NCBI RefSeq assembly: GCF_014805625.2
Contig: NW_023998433.1
Coordinates: forward strand, 6,241,883-6,305,882
Source: Glossina fuscipes
Taxonomy: Eukaryota > Arthropoda > Insecta > Diptera > Glossinidae
DNA: 64,000 nt
Direction of reading: 5' to 3'
How positions within the stretch are numbered: position 1 is the first letter of the stretch; every line of letters starts with the position of its first letter. The position numbers and the translations under genes are program-made. This document shows positions 25,765-37,786 of this stretch, piece by piece. Below the pieces are notes generated by a model that was given only the letters and a program-made list of their open reading frames with translations, was not told the DNA's origin and ran no database searches.

Positions 25765-26601
25765 TACCTTAATCTAAAAGTGTGAAGCAACTTGAAAAAA
25801 TCTGCAAAGTGCAAGTTTGTGCTTGATATCTCTCCGTTAATAATATTAACTAGTATTTTAAAAATGCGGAAAATTTTTAAATGGATTCACTACATATTAC
25901 AATATCACTTGAAAAACTCCATCCGGCTTATGGTTCACGAAAACTAGCTGGTCATCGCTTTGGATTTTTCTACAATAAAGGCGCGACATTCTCCGTTCGG
26001 CCAATCGTTAATAAGATCGATGAAATTTCTCATAGATTTGTTGCAGAACTACGTACTGCTTATAAAAAAAAAAAGAAAAAAAAAGCTTGTTATTTAGATA
26101 CCACATGAATTAATAAACCAAACTTTCACCTGCAAATCTCTGGCGGAAATCGAAAAATTTTTGAAGTGATTGAGTAGCGATAAAAAGTTGATCACATACA
26201 ACAATAATGTGCAAAAAAGTTTTTTTCTAGAATTAATGAAGCTGCATAAATTGTGGTTAGCACAAAAGGGTCGCTTTGTTCTTAACGCCGGTGGAAAACG
26301 AACACGCCCTTTATTAGCTGTTGTAATCTAACCAAATAATGGGGCTGACTCTCTACCATCAACAATTAATGCAATTAAGGCGCGCATTTGCGGTAAACCA
26401 ATCCAGACATTATCAATAAGAAAGGCGTCATCTTCCATCACATACATTTTTAAAGAGTTGAAAAATATTCAAAAGGAGTGGCTGGAGAGTTTAGATGCCG
26501 CCTTTTCCTATTACCGTTTATTTGCTGTTTTGCAGAATTTTCTTAATGCTATAAATCTGACTTCCGTTTTTTCATCAAAAATCTCAATAATTTTACAATA
26601 A
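25765..26601 (+). pseudogene. unidentified degenerate coding region
   Basis: The two frames described here look like one decayed gene. In the first frame, before 26060, the text includes SVKQLEKICKVQVCA and MDSLHITISLEKLHPAYGSR (from ATG 25881) and continues to HRFVAELRTA, with three stops upstream of the ATG. A poly-A/AAAG run at 26062-26084 coincides with a frame change. A second frame then runs from 26131 to TAA 26599-26601, 157 codons with only two internal stops (26167, 26329). It contains LAQKGRFVLNAGGKRTRPLL and KNIQKEWLESLDAAFSYYRL. Composition is hydrophilic and less AT-rich than the surroundings. I do not recognise the family. It could be a processed pseudogene, an old transposon ORF or horizontally acquired DNA. 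Confidence 0.45.
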
Positions 26602-26967
26602 CAGTTGTAAAAATTTTTTGAACAAAATGACATATATATTCACTCGGCTACATAAAGTTTATTTAAAATGTAGCAAAAGTATATTTGCATTTTGGTTAAA
26701 CATGCCGCGATTTTTTTTTTTTTTTTTTGTTAACTTTAAACCATTTTATGCATATCTGAACATTGCAAAATTCACTTGAAAAATTTGTTCAGCTGTGGTT
26801 GCTTCAGAACAGCCGTAAATATATATACGTATTCTAAAGCTCCCCCCTCTGATATTTTTTATGTTTTAAGGCTTCTAATCATAGGAGTGGTTAATTTGGG
26901 CTCCAGTTATACCACGCATTCTTTCAATTATACATAATAATAATAATAAATAAACGAATAATTTCCC
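26602..26967. other. AT-rich non-coding spacer
   Basis: It contains a poly-T tract at 26711-26728 and AATAAT repeats near 26936-26950. No gene is seen. Confidence 0.5.
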
Positions 26968-27095
26968 TTTAAGCATATCCTACGGAGTTGTTTGCAGAAA
27001 CCTAAATGATGATTAATCTCAATATTGGATTCTTTAAAGTGCCGGTTACTATACGATACAATCAGATATTTAAACTTGCTATGAAAATCATTTTT
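26968..27095 (+). repeat. small diverged LINE fragment (same family as A-C)
   Basis: The segment GTTGTTTGCAGAAACCTAAA, followed by ATTGGATTCTTTAAAGT and ATATTTAAACTTGC, aligns with the ORF2 C-terminus of the LINE at 32230-32370 (GTCGTTTGCAAGAACCTAAA, then CGGACTCTTTAAAGT and GTATTTAAACTAGC). It is more diverged than the other copies and has no intact frame. Confidence 0.5.
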
Positions 27096-29276
27096 GAGCT
27101 TTCTCAATCCATTATAGCGTATTTCAAAGACCTTGCTTTACATGTAACATTTGCCATAATTTGGTACACTTACCCTCGTTCAGTGGTACGCTTGTTATAT
27201 TTTATATGATAATATTACAGAGAAAATACCGATTGGGCTTGGTCTCATCTGATTAGTTACCTCGGTGCAACTTCCGCATGCATGGAAGTTATTCAGAGAT
27301 AGACACTGATATGCGCGAAGACACACCAGTAGTTGGTTGCTGTAGGAAAATCTTACAGCTATATAAGTCTTTCGCATTTATGAGATTTTGATCTTCAAGT
27401 TGAACATATTCAGAAAAAAAAATTTTTATTTTCTGCCTATATACATCCTCAATCTGTTCATATCAAACGGTAGAAAGAGAAGATTTTTATGTGTTTATAT
27501 CCTTTTAAGATCTAAGATTACAGAATTGATTTGTTCATCTCAAGAGTAACGATTGTTTGGTCATTTATGGTTTAAATGAAATTGTAATTAGGTTTAGATA
27601 CGCGGTACTTACATGATTTCAATTTTTTACAATTTGCTACAATCACATAACATGTATAGTAAACATTCGGTTTTGTTAGCTGCTCTCTTATGCCAGCCAT
27701 TCTAAAATATATAAAGGGGATAGCCTCGATTCTAAAGGTAGGTATGTAAGAACAAGAATAGAATAAAAGAAAGGAATATAAGAAGTTTCACTTGGGGAAG
27801 TCTTGATGCTTTCGCCCTCGAGTTCGCATAGAAAACTAAGCTATTTTTAATTTAGTACCGTTTAATGAAGGAATTACATTTAATTGTGACTGCGAAATGA
27901 ATATAAAATATTTTGGATACCTCTCAATATTATTTTTATTAATCTAAAGGTTAATTGCAAATTCTATATTCAGTAAAATTTTATATCTACCCTTGAAACA
28001 TGCAAATATATTAAATTTTTCGTTGCATTTATAAGATTCCGTTGGATTTTAATCCGATTAAACCATTTCCGCTGTATTGACATTGGTGTTAATAGATGAG
28101 ATTAAAAATACCCAAGATTCGCTTAAGACTACATGCGCAATAATCTTATTATCTACAAAATACGTCTAAAAATTAACTAAAATATTGCGCCCACAGTTAA
28201 GCAAATATTTCATAATTGTGTTTTTACTGTCTTGAGTTAGCGGGCATGAAAGGCTCATGGCAGCAGGAATCTATTTTTCTTGTTTGTTAAGTAATCATTT
28301 GATGTGTTTTGTGGCCGGAATTTTCGTTAACACGTCTATAACTTACTTACTTGATTTGTGTTTAAGATCTAACGCAATTTTCTATACTATACAATTTTCT
28401 ATACGATGTAATCACCTCCGTCTCTTTAACGCAACTTAAGCGAGTGCAATAATGCGTTTACATTAAGGGTGATTTCAAAGTTTTCTAACATTAGAGTAAT
28501 TTCAAAATTCCAAAAATGTGAAAATTCGCACACATTCTTAACTTGAATGAGATAATATCATGATTTAGCTTACCATAGCAAAAAAAACAAATTTTACTTC
28601 TCTTTTTTTATGATAAATTATTGGTTCCTCGGCTCGCTTTGTCCCCTTCCACCAAGAAATGAAAAAAAGAAAATGCAGTTCTCTGTGGCTAACGATGAAG
28701 GCGACAGTAAAATTATCTTATGAAAACGAATTTGCGGAGACAGAGCAAAAGCATAAGCAGCTCACCTTCAAATTGTCCATTACTTTCTTTTGTCATATAT
28801 TAAGGTTTCTTATAGCCATCACAGTAGAATATATAGGGGGTTGCAAAAATTTTGCCCAGAGACTTGTACAGGGAGAAATGTAAATATCAGGCTACATAAC
28901 GATTAAATTGAAGGATTTTGGCCGTTCTCTACATAAACAAGCTATTCTAACCTAGACAACCCTACATCCGTTCCGATCAAGCATCCTCGTCTTGAAGTAT
29001 GTGCCCGCCATGGTATAACAAGTCAATTAAATATTATAAAAATAGGAAGAAGAAACTTTTTAGAAAACTTATGAAAAGTGGTTGTGTATACGATTATTTT
29101 GCTAACTCTGCATAAAGGCATAGATTTAATTACCTCAACCACCAATATTATTGCAGATACCTTTTATTGATAAAATGCTTACTACTTGTTAATCTTATAT
29201 ATATTTTTAAGTCTATGAACTCCAAAAGTAAAACGAGTCCTCTGATGATATTGAAACCTCGAATCTCTTTGCTTAA
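27096..29276. other. AT-rich non-coding DNA
   Basis: No gene is supported. An open frame at 28659-28883 (+) is 74 codons long and carries no recognisable motif. Confidence 0.45.
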
Positions 29277-29278
29277 TA

Positions 29279-30538
29279 TTAGTTTGGGGAAAAAGAAATC
29301 CATTATTTTTTCGGTAGATGGCTGCACTGATAGATTTCTTGTAAAGTATCGATCAAACAATTTCAGATTTATGCTCGTTGGAAAGGTGACATTTCGCAGT
29401 AAAAAAAATTCTTTTGCTGTTTTTTGTTTGGTGCATTCAGTTGTGAGTTACAGCGTGTTAAAAATGGAAGGGAACAAAGAGAAAATTCGGTATATTTTTC
29501 AGTTTTTCTATGACAAAGGCGAAAATACAAGCCAGGCGGCTAAAATTGTGAATGGTGTTTATGGTTCCGATACTGTAACAGCCAATTATGTGCAATTTTA
29601 GTTTCGTAGATTCCGTTCAGGAATTTTTGATGTTAAAGATGCACCTCGCACAGGTAGACCGGTCGTCGAAAATGTCGATAAAATCCGAGAAATGATCGAA
29701 GTTGACCGGCATGTTAGCAGTCGTAACATCGACCAGAAGCTAAAAATCGACCATAAAACAGTTTTAAACCATTTACACAAAGCTGGATTCAAAAAGAAGC
29801 TCGATATTTGGGTGCCACACCAATTAACAGAAAAAAACATGATGGATCGAATTTCCAAGCCTTGGCCAAACGGAATGAGATAGACCCATTTCTTAAACGG
29901 ATGGTGACTGGAGATGAGAAATGGATCACGTACGATAACCCTATGCGAAAACGATCGTGGTCAAAGAGCGGTGAAGCACCTCAAACGGCCAGGAAGGTTT
30001 TGCTATGCATTTGGTGGGACTGGAAGGGGATTATTTATTATGAGTTGCTTCCATATGGCCAAACGCTAAATTCTGATCTCTACTGTCAATAACTGGACCG
30101 TTTGAAGATAGCGATTGACCAGAAACGGCCAGAATTGGCCAACAGGAGAGGTGTCGCGTTCCACCAGGACAACGCTAGACCACACACATCTACAGTGACT
30201 CGCCAGAAACTTCGGGAGCTTGGTTGGGAAGTTTTAATGCATCCGCCATACAGTCCGGACTTGGCACCAAGCGATTATCATATTTTTCTTACATTGCAAA
30301 ATTTCTTTAATGAGAAAAAATTGGAATCTAGGGAGGATTGTAAAAATCGACTACTAGAGTTTTTTGCAAATAGAGACCAGGACTTCTATGAGAGAGACAT
30401 TTTGAAGTTACCTTTAAAATGGCAAGGAATCATACAACAAAACGGTGCATATTTGACCCAAATCGGACAATCCGAAGCATGTTAAATAAAGTCCTAAAGT
30501 TCATATAAAAATAATGGATTTCTTTTTCCCCAAACTAA
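29279..30538 (+). mobile_element. mariner transposon, copy 2
   Basis: This 1260-bp unit starts TTAGTTTGGGGAAAAAGAAA and ends with the complementary TTTCTTTTTCCCCAAACTAA. A TA flanks each side (29277-29278 and 30539-30540). The inverted repeats match each other well, better than those of copy 1. It contains a broken transposase gene and lies opposite in orientation to copy 1. Confidence 0.93.
29464..30485 (+). pseudogene. mariner transposase, multiply broken
   Basis: The ATG at 29464 matches copy 1 (MEGNKEK). Breaks seen are TAG at 29599-29601 where copy 1 has the Trp of VQFWFRR, a 7-bp deletion near 29857 that shifts frame after MMDRIS, and the TAA at 30090-30092 shared with copy 1. All three catalytic Asp contexts survive (VTGDEKWI, FHQDNARPHT, YSPDLAPSDYH). 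The spacing between the second and third is 34 residues, the canonical mariner D34D. It cannot make full-length transposase. Confidence 0.9.
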
Positions 30539-30540
30539 TA

Positions 30541-32171
30541 TATATTGAGTAGGCGAATACCAAATCAATGCTTGATGGTTCAACTCTTAGTACGGTAGAA
30601 CATGCTTCAGCGACTGCTAAGTCCGTAAAAGCGCCTAACACTTACCGATTGGAAACATACCCACTAAGCTCCGACTACTCCGTATCACTTTCTCTTCAAC
30701 CAATTTTTTCTAATCGTCACCATTTTACACGAGCACAAGACATATTTTGAGTAGTTCACCACATCAAAAAAATAAAAAACAAATAAACAAAATAAATACA
30801 ACATTACATAATGGTCATTAATTACCTGTTATTCGTAAAGTTTCTTTATTAGAAATAAAGATATATAGGTTCGTGCTTAAGCTTTTATTCATAAAATTAA
30901 GCAAACTATTTACGGAAAATTATTTACGGAATTAGAGGAGCTTTTGTCCGCAACAATTGAACTGTTTATAACGCTACATGCTGGCTTACCACTTTTATTA
31001 TTTATTGTTAAATTTGCACTTTTCAATTTTTTCTTACTTTGTGTGGTGCTTTTCAGCCGAATTAACCCACTTTTAACACCCTGCTTGCAAAAAATTCCAA
31101 CTTTTGTACCGAATCTGCGAATCTGCAGCCGAGTCTTCATTCTTACGATCTGTACACAGGTATGTTGTAACATGCCATTTACTAAATTCGGTTGATGTAT
31201 AGATATGGAAAGACTATTGGAGAGTCCATTTGATTTCTACATACTATCAATCTTTAAGTATTTGTAAATACTCGTATACTGCTATGCAACTACATTGGAA
31301 AAATGAATATTTAGAACTCTTTAAAATTTTGCTGTACCTGCGATCATTAGTGACTATTTTAGGAATCATTTAGATCAATAAAAATAAATGTTATTTTCTT
31401 GATTGATAATGGACAATGATTTTTTCCCTTAACCTTCTCCCTAACTGAATCAGCTAAAAATTTCGAGCTCTTGAAAGAATTGCATTTTTCCCTGAAGTTA
31501 GTTATATCCTTACTATCTTAGAAAGCATTAATTTTTTTTGTTGTACTTCTTTTCACTAATGAAAATTGAAAAGAGAATATAGTTTATGTTCCAACTAAGA
31601 GTCAAAAGTTATTCGCTTTCGTTCGTATAAAGGTCAGAGGAGAAGTGCATTGATTTAATTTCAACTATTTTTAGTAAATTAATATTACGGAATCCTTGCG
31701 TACTATTTTAAATGTTACGGAATAAAAGAAAATATAAACAGGCATGTACACGTATTGGACTAACTTTTATGATTAGTTAAGTTTTTCTCCTTGATATTTT
31801 TTAAAGGTGCGCACTTTTATCAAAAAAGTGCTCGAAAAGATTTTTATTTTTAAAAGGGTTATATGAAATATTTGTGCAATTATTATAATAAATTAATTGG
31901 GACTTTTTGTTGCTGCGAGCAAATCACGGCTATGTTCAAATGGTTCATCTAGTATGTCTGCATCAATTATTGTATATTTCTCTCTCAAGGTTTGCAAACG
32001 AGAGAATTTCTTAAACAACGAGCGGGTGGATAATATCAAGTTATCAGAGATAATATCACGTTGACGTCAACTTAAAATCCTTACGATTTTCGCGAGAAAA
32101 TCCAGTGTGTAGAGCTTATGATAGATACTCCTAAATATTGTGCATTGATAAACCACTTCTCTTGCCTGTAA
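30541..32171. other. AT-rich non-coding DNA
   Basis: Short open frames at 30568-30750 and 30910-31195 on either strand show no motif and are probably chance. Nothing else is recognisable. Confidence 0.45.
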
Positions 32172-32686
32172 ACGCTTCTCTAGGCACCTTATATTGGTTA
32201 AGCTTAATCAGTGTAAATTTAATTATGAGCTGTTCAATCCGCTCAGAGTCGTTTGCAAGAACCTAAATGACGTCTACCACTTATTCTCGTTATCGGACTC
32301 TTTAAAGTCCATTAAAGCAACATTGCCTAATACGCGCGATTTACCTATGTCGTATTTAAACTAGCTTTTATCCTTAAAAAGTCGTTACGTTTCAAAAGTG
32401 AATTATTGTCAATTTATTATCGGTTGCCAGGCTTATGCATGTTTGCTATGGCTTAGGGGTTCATTTGCAATTTGGTCCTGTACCGGTTGTAAGTGTGCTC
32501 CTATGCTGATAGTGTACATGCTTTTTTTTCTTTTTCTTTTTTTTTTCTTCTTATTTGTTTTATTATGCTTATGCTCAATTTTATTGTTAATTAATATAAG
32601 TTTTGCATTAAGAGCCAATTGAACTCGACTGTTATTTGTTTATTTGAGTTTCTAGTATAAGTGTAATAAAATAAATAAATATTTAC
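32172..32686 (+). mobile_element. LINE copy C, severely 5'-truncated
   Basis: It encodes only the last 57 or so residues of the family's ORF2 (LVKLNQCKFNYELFNPLRVV, ending DLPMSYLN and stop), nearly identical to LINE copy B. The 3' UTR follows, with a T/C-rich tract at 32520-32560, and it ends in an AATAAATAAATA tail. It lies in inverse orientation to copy B about 1.5 kb away. Short 5'-truncated inserts like this are the usual product of incomplete target-primed reverse transcription. Confidence 0.8.
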
Positions 32687-34086
32687 CTTACATTCACATA
32701 TTTGGATACATTTAGACTACACTCAAATCGCTTTAGACGAATCAAATGACCGAACGGATTGATATAGTGAGTCGGATCAGACTTTTATAAAAGAATATTA
32801 TATGATGTCCCTTTAGCGCACACATAAATCCATTGATAAAATTACTATTCCTTTATTGATGAATAAAATAAGCCGATCACTGATTAACAAACGTACATAA
32901 ATTCTATATAATTTTTGGAGCATATTGAGGTATTAACATGGGAAATGTCCATGGAGGATGTATAAACGCGATTCATATGGTAGAGATATAGTAAAGAGTA
33001 GATTTTCTCAATCTTTATTTCTTTGTAATTTTTTTTGTCTCTTTTACTCTATCCCTGTTCAAAACATTTGTCGCATCAATCAGATAACAAACATTGGTGC
33101 AAACATACTCGACAACCATAGAAGTCGACCATAAAAATCAATACCAAAGATGAGATGAAAAAAGGCGAACACAAATATAATAAAAAACATGAAGAGAAAA
33201 TTTGCTTAATTTTAATGTCTTGCTAAAGAAATTCCCTTCCACTACGAGAATAATACTATTAAATGTACTCACATAAAAAACAAAAAGGATTTAATACATG
33301 CAGCATCTGAATTAAGTTGAAGGATAGCACATTAAAAAACCGGGAAAAAAACTTATTCGATTTAGATTGAATAATGAGGTATTTGATCGCAAGATAAATT
33401 GGAAATCCATTCTGCTCACTTTTCTAAAACACAATACTTAAAATCAGATTTTGTAATCGTTTTGAACCAATTTGTTTTGGATTTTGCAACATATCCCTGT
33501 TAGTTTTACGAATTAAAAATCGTATTCGCACTCTCCAGTTGATTTTCATGGTAACTGTGAACGATCTCTTTTGTTTTGCTTTAGTTATATCTTTCACTTT
33601 ACTCAGGCAATTTACTTCATTAGGAGAAATTTTAAGAATCAAATTTTTATAATTACGACCGAATCCGTATACCGCTTTAGTTTATTTTCAAATTGAGAGT
33701 GATAGGGACATATTTAGGATGGTAATTTGTTCCCTTAGGCATAATTTTAAACACAGTTTTAACAAGCGAACAGACGAATAGTTGAAAAAAAAATTAAAGG
33801 AAAGTGCAAACAAACAATTATCAGAATTCGTACGCGTATGAATAGCGAGAATGAGAAACCATCGGAATCATCTCATCTAGGTTAGGCATACCAGCTTTTC
33901 GTCAACAAACGTCTGGTCCATGCACTTGGTGGTGTTGGCTAACCGACTGAAAGCAACTATGGATCTAGAATCCGCAATCTCATTGTATGCGTCCATATTT
34001 ATATGAAATTGAAAGTTTCTAAAGCTTTTTTTTATATTTTCCTTATACAAATTAAGTATTTACTTAATTTCTTATGATAAGTGTAA
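32687..34086. other. AT-rich non-coding spacer between LINEs
   Basis: No gene or repeat was recognised between the inverted LINE copy C and the composite LINE block. Confidence 0.45.
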
Positions 34087-34569
34087 GGAAAGTATTATTA
34101 TTATTATTATTTTAGACTAATGAAATAAATTCTTAGACTAAAAAAAAGACATTGAGCACTAGCAACACAGGCTATCGGCTCTAATTTAAATAAATGTAGA
34201 TTACATAATGAGCTTAGTAGTATTAATAAAGTAATATATTTTATTTATTTATTTGTTTATTTATTTATTTATTTATTCTACTTATACTAGAAACTCAACT
34301 AAACAAATAACAGTCGAGTTCAACTGGCTCTTAATGCAAACTTATACTAATTAATAATAAAATTTAGTATAAGTATAAAAAAACAAATAAGAAGAAAAAA
34401 AAAGAAAAAAAAGCATGTACAATATCAGCATAGGAACACACTTACAACCGGTACAGGACCAAATTGCAAATGAACCCCTAAACCATCGCAAACATGCATA
34501 AGCCTGGCAACCGATAATAAATTGTCAATAATTTATTTTCGAAACGTAACGACTTTTTAAGGATAAAAG

Positions 34570-37320
34570 CTAATTTAAATACGACATAGGTAAATCGCGC
34601 GTATTAAGCAATGTTGCTTTAATGGACTTTAAAGAGTCCGATAACGAGAATAAGTGGTAGACGTCATTTAGGTTCTTGCAAACGACTCTGAGCGGATTGA
34701 ACAGCTCATAATTAAACTTACACTGACTAAGCTTAACCAAGATAAAGTGCCTGGAGAAGCGGTTAGGGACATTAAATTTTATTTCACCAAGTAATAAAGG
34801 CGAGTCAATGACACCATTTATTACTTTAATTAGAAAGGAAACGCCAAGAACAAATCTACGTTTCTCAAGAGACGGTAGGGACAGCAGAAGCAACCTATTT
34901 TCATACGGAGAAAGAGAGGCAACCGGATCCCAACCCAAATTTCTAAGGGCAAACAGCAAGAATTGCTTTTGAACAGATTCGATTGAATCTACGTAGCACC
35001 TATATGAAGGAGACCACACAACTGAGGCATACTCGAGTATGGGTCTAACCAAACACATGTACAACCTTTTCGTAATGTAGGGATCATCAAGCTCTTTGGA
35101 TCACCTTTTTATAAAACCAAGCGCGGACCTAGCTTTGCTAATCGAGAGCTCAATATGCAAGTTAAAACGTAACCTATGGTCAAATAGAACGCCTAAATCT
35201 GTGATCGAATCGACATCCTCCAACTTATGCGAATCTATGAAAAAATGACTAATGAATGACTTTCTTCTTGAGAATGAAAGCTTCTTACATTTACTCAGAT
35301 TTAGTTTCAGCAGATTCAAAGAGCACCATGCAACAAAATTATCCAAATCAACTTGAAGCTGATGTGATTGCGATTCAACAGAGAAGGAAGAAAACAGTTT
35401 CACATCATCAGCATACATTAAGATCTGGCTGAAGTTAAACAAAACCCTGAAGGATCTATTGTGCAGATAAGAGCCTATCCATTTCACTAAGTAGGGTGGG
35501 AAACCAGCGGCTTGGAGTTTAAAGATAAGTAGTCTATGGTTAACCATATCAAATGCTTTGCTTAAATCAGTGTAAATAACATCTGTGCGAGAGCCATTAG
35601 AAAAAGCCTTGAAAACATGACAGGTAAACTCTAACAAGTTGGTGACTGTAGATCGCCCTTTCCGAAAGCCGTGCTGGTGCGGAGAAATATACGAATTAAT
35701 GGCAAAAGCCAAATGCTGAGTCACAATAAGCTCGGACAACTTGGGCAAGACACTCAACTTGGCTATGCCTCTGTAGTTCTCAACAAATTGTCTACTTCCA
35801 CTCTTGTGGATAGGAATAAGGAAACTACTCTTCCAACATGAAGGGAAAACACCTAAATACAAGGACATGTTAAAAATCTTTGAGATCACACCACATAACT
35901 CGACAGCGCAAGATTTAAGTACACATGATGGAATTCCATCAGGTCCAGACGAACAACTGTATTTTAGAGAACTCAACCATTTAAAAACGTCATCTTCCGA
36001 AATAACCAAGTTAGGTTTTGAAACCGAGTTAGTTATAGGATACGGGTAGTTGGCTGATAAATCGAAATTAGCAATCGAAAAGTTAAGTCGGAAATACTCA
36101 GCAAATAGATTTGAGATTTCAAAATCATCCGAGGAATCAGAGCCATTAAAAGAAACATGAGAGGGATATGTGGAAATTTTTCTTTTAGAGTTAACAAATT
36201 TAATGAAGAATTTAGGATTAGCAAATAGAGAGGATTTAATTAACTGAAGGTATCTGCAGTAATAATGATGCTTGAGGGAGTTAAATCTATGTCTCGCCAC
36301 CGAGTAAGCGACATAGTCGAGCGCAGATCCACTTTTCGAATATTTTTTGAATAGCGAGTTTTTTCTATTCTTGTGATATTTAATTGTCTTATTAAACCAC
36401 GGAGGACACTTGCTTCGAGGTCGACAATGCTTGATCGGAACAGATGCAGCAATAGCTAGATTTAATGTATTGTAGAACGATGACAATAAGCTTTCAATAC
36501 TACCGGTTGAGAAATCAAGGGTCAAATGTGAAAGACGATGTTTTAGTAATACAATATTGATTTTATGAAAATCATAATATTTATTTAAAAAAGTTTGATT
36601 TGGCACATTAAGGCATTTCAACAAACCATCATTCATATGATGAAAGGAAATGCATATTGATAGATGATAAGGATCCTCAGGTAAACTAAAAGATGGACAA
36701 CGATTTACGTAAAACTCGGGAAAATTGGCAAAGCAGAGATCAAGCAATCTACCATTACAATTAGGGGTACGATTATATTGACCCAAATTATGATCAAACA
36801 ATTCACTAAAGAACACAACAGCCCTATCAGACGTTGAAGTAGGAACCAAACAGCCAGAATTATCACTGTTACACCAAGTGACTTGAGGCAAATTGAAGTC
36901 ACCCAATGCAAAGACCAAATCGGTGGGTCTAGACCGCTTGGCCACTTCACAAATGAGGGCAGCGTGTTTCTTGTAAATGAAGATATCAGAATTTGGGGGA
37001 ATATAGGAGCAGGTTATAAATAGATGTTTATCAGGCATATTCGCACGAATAGCGATAAATTCAACGTCAGGAAAAGTGGGAAATTCAATTGAATTGGACG
37101 GGACTGACGCAAATATGGCAATTAATACACCACCACCAATGCGATTCACTCGACCATTTCTAAAGACTTGGAAAGAATTATGAAAAAGTTCCGACGAATG
37201 AAGATCGGGTTTTAGCCAAGTTTCAGTAAAGGCCATACAGAAAAATTCCGTGCTCACTGAATTTAGAAAAATGGAACGAATTTTCGAATTTAGGCCCCTA
37301 ACATTTTGATAAATGAGAGA
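34570..37320 (-). pseudogene. LINE copy B ORF2 (endonuclease + reverse transcriptase)
   Basis: The open frame covers YQNVRGLNSKI (start of the APE-type endonuclease, about 37310), TETWLKPDL, GDFNLPQVTW and the RT domain. RT landmarks are SSGPDGIPSCVLKS, HQHGFRKGRSTVTNLLEF, DLSKAFDMVNH (first catalytic Asp) and YADDVKLF (active-site pair). The stretch with the SGxPQGS motif, present in copy A, is missing by an in-frame deletion at about 35431. A stop near 35100 and a frame change separate the main 718-codon frame from the C-terminal part (LVRPILEYASVVWSPSY to SYLN, ending 34570). The enzyme should be inactive. Confidence 0.85.
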
Positions 37321-37340
37321 TAGTGGGCCTGAAGAAACAA

Positions 37341-37786
37341 TTAGTTTTTTGAAGGCGACAAGACTATTACCTTGGTATTACGAGGACGATCACGAGGGAT
37401 AAATTCCTTTAACAAAATATCACTGTTTTCAGTCTTAACTAATATTTAAAAAAAAAGAGATTGCCCTAGCTTGAGAAGGAGCCATTTTGAAGATGCTAAC
37501 ACGCTTTAAGTTGACTGATGGGACTTTCGTCGCCAGATAACTTTTTATGTTATCCACCGAAGTTTCAGGTACCAGTCTTGACACAAATATTGCTTTTCTG
37601 CGAGGAACTGCCGTCAAGCAAATGTCATTATTTGGAACAGGAAGAGGGTTCACGGTAGGAGAGTTTCGAGTTGGGGAGAATATAGATGGGGTTATCGCCC
37701 TTGTACCTGCAGCTTGTGAGACTTGCCCAGTCTGGTGACCAACATTCACACACGAACAGCCAGGAGGAGAGGATGATTTATTTTTT
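37341..37786 (-). pseudogene. LINE copy B ORF1, 5'-truncated
   Basis: The piece reads SSSPPGCSCVNVGHQTG, then RKAIFVSRLVPETSVDNIKS, a block typical of ORF1 proteins of Jockey/CR1-like LINEs. After an indel at an oligo-T run near 37445 it continues as KTENSDILLKEFIPRDRPRN and ends at TAA 37341-37343, just upstream of the endonuclease frame. The N-terminal part is missing. Because the frame happens to be continuous with host LINE sequence upstream, it forms an accidental chimeric frame (37435-38151) that should not be read as one gene. Confidence 0.7.

Larger units (their letters stand above)
34237..37786 (-). mobile_element. LINE copy B, nested inside the I-clade-like LINE
   Basis: It has a TAAA-type tail (ATTTATTT on + strand, 34237-34276), a 3' UTR, ORF2 (34570-37320) and the 3' part of ORF1 (37341-37786). 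Its left edge interrupts the host LINE's 3' UTR right after TAATATAT. Its right edge rejoins host sequence at GAATTGATATTCG. The homologous copy at 63490-63520 reads straight across this point. The family also occurs at 12766-14694 and 32172-32686. Combined endonuclease and RT without RNase H suggests a Jockey/CR1-like group, but the clade is not settled. Confidence 0.85.

Noticed and set aside
26275..26330. LNAGGKRTRPLLAVV resembles the GGKR.RP motif of polyprenyl synthases
   Set aside because: Only this short stretch fits. The DDxxD motifs and the rest of that family are absent, so no function was assigned.
32398..32622. 74-codon + strand frame with a hydrophobic T-rich stretch
   Set aside because: It lies entirely within the 3' UTR of LINE copy C and reflects its T/C-rich tract.
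35804..36049. Open frame on + strand inside LINE copy B
   Set aside because: It is antisense to the RT-coding frame of the LINE.
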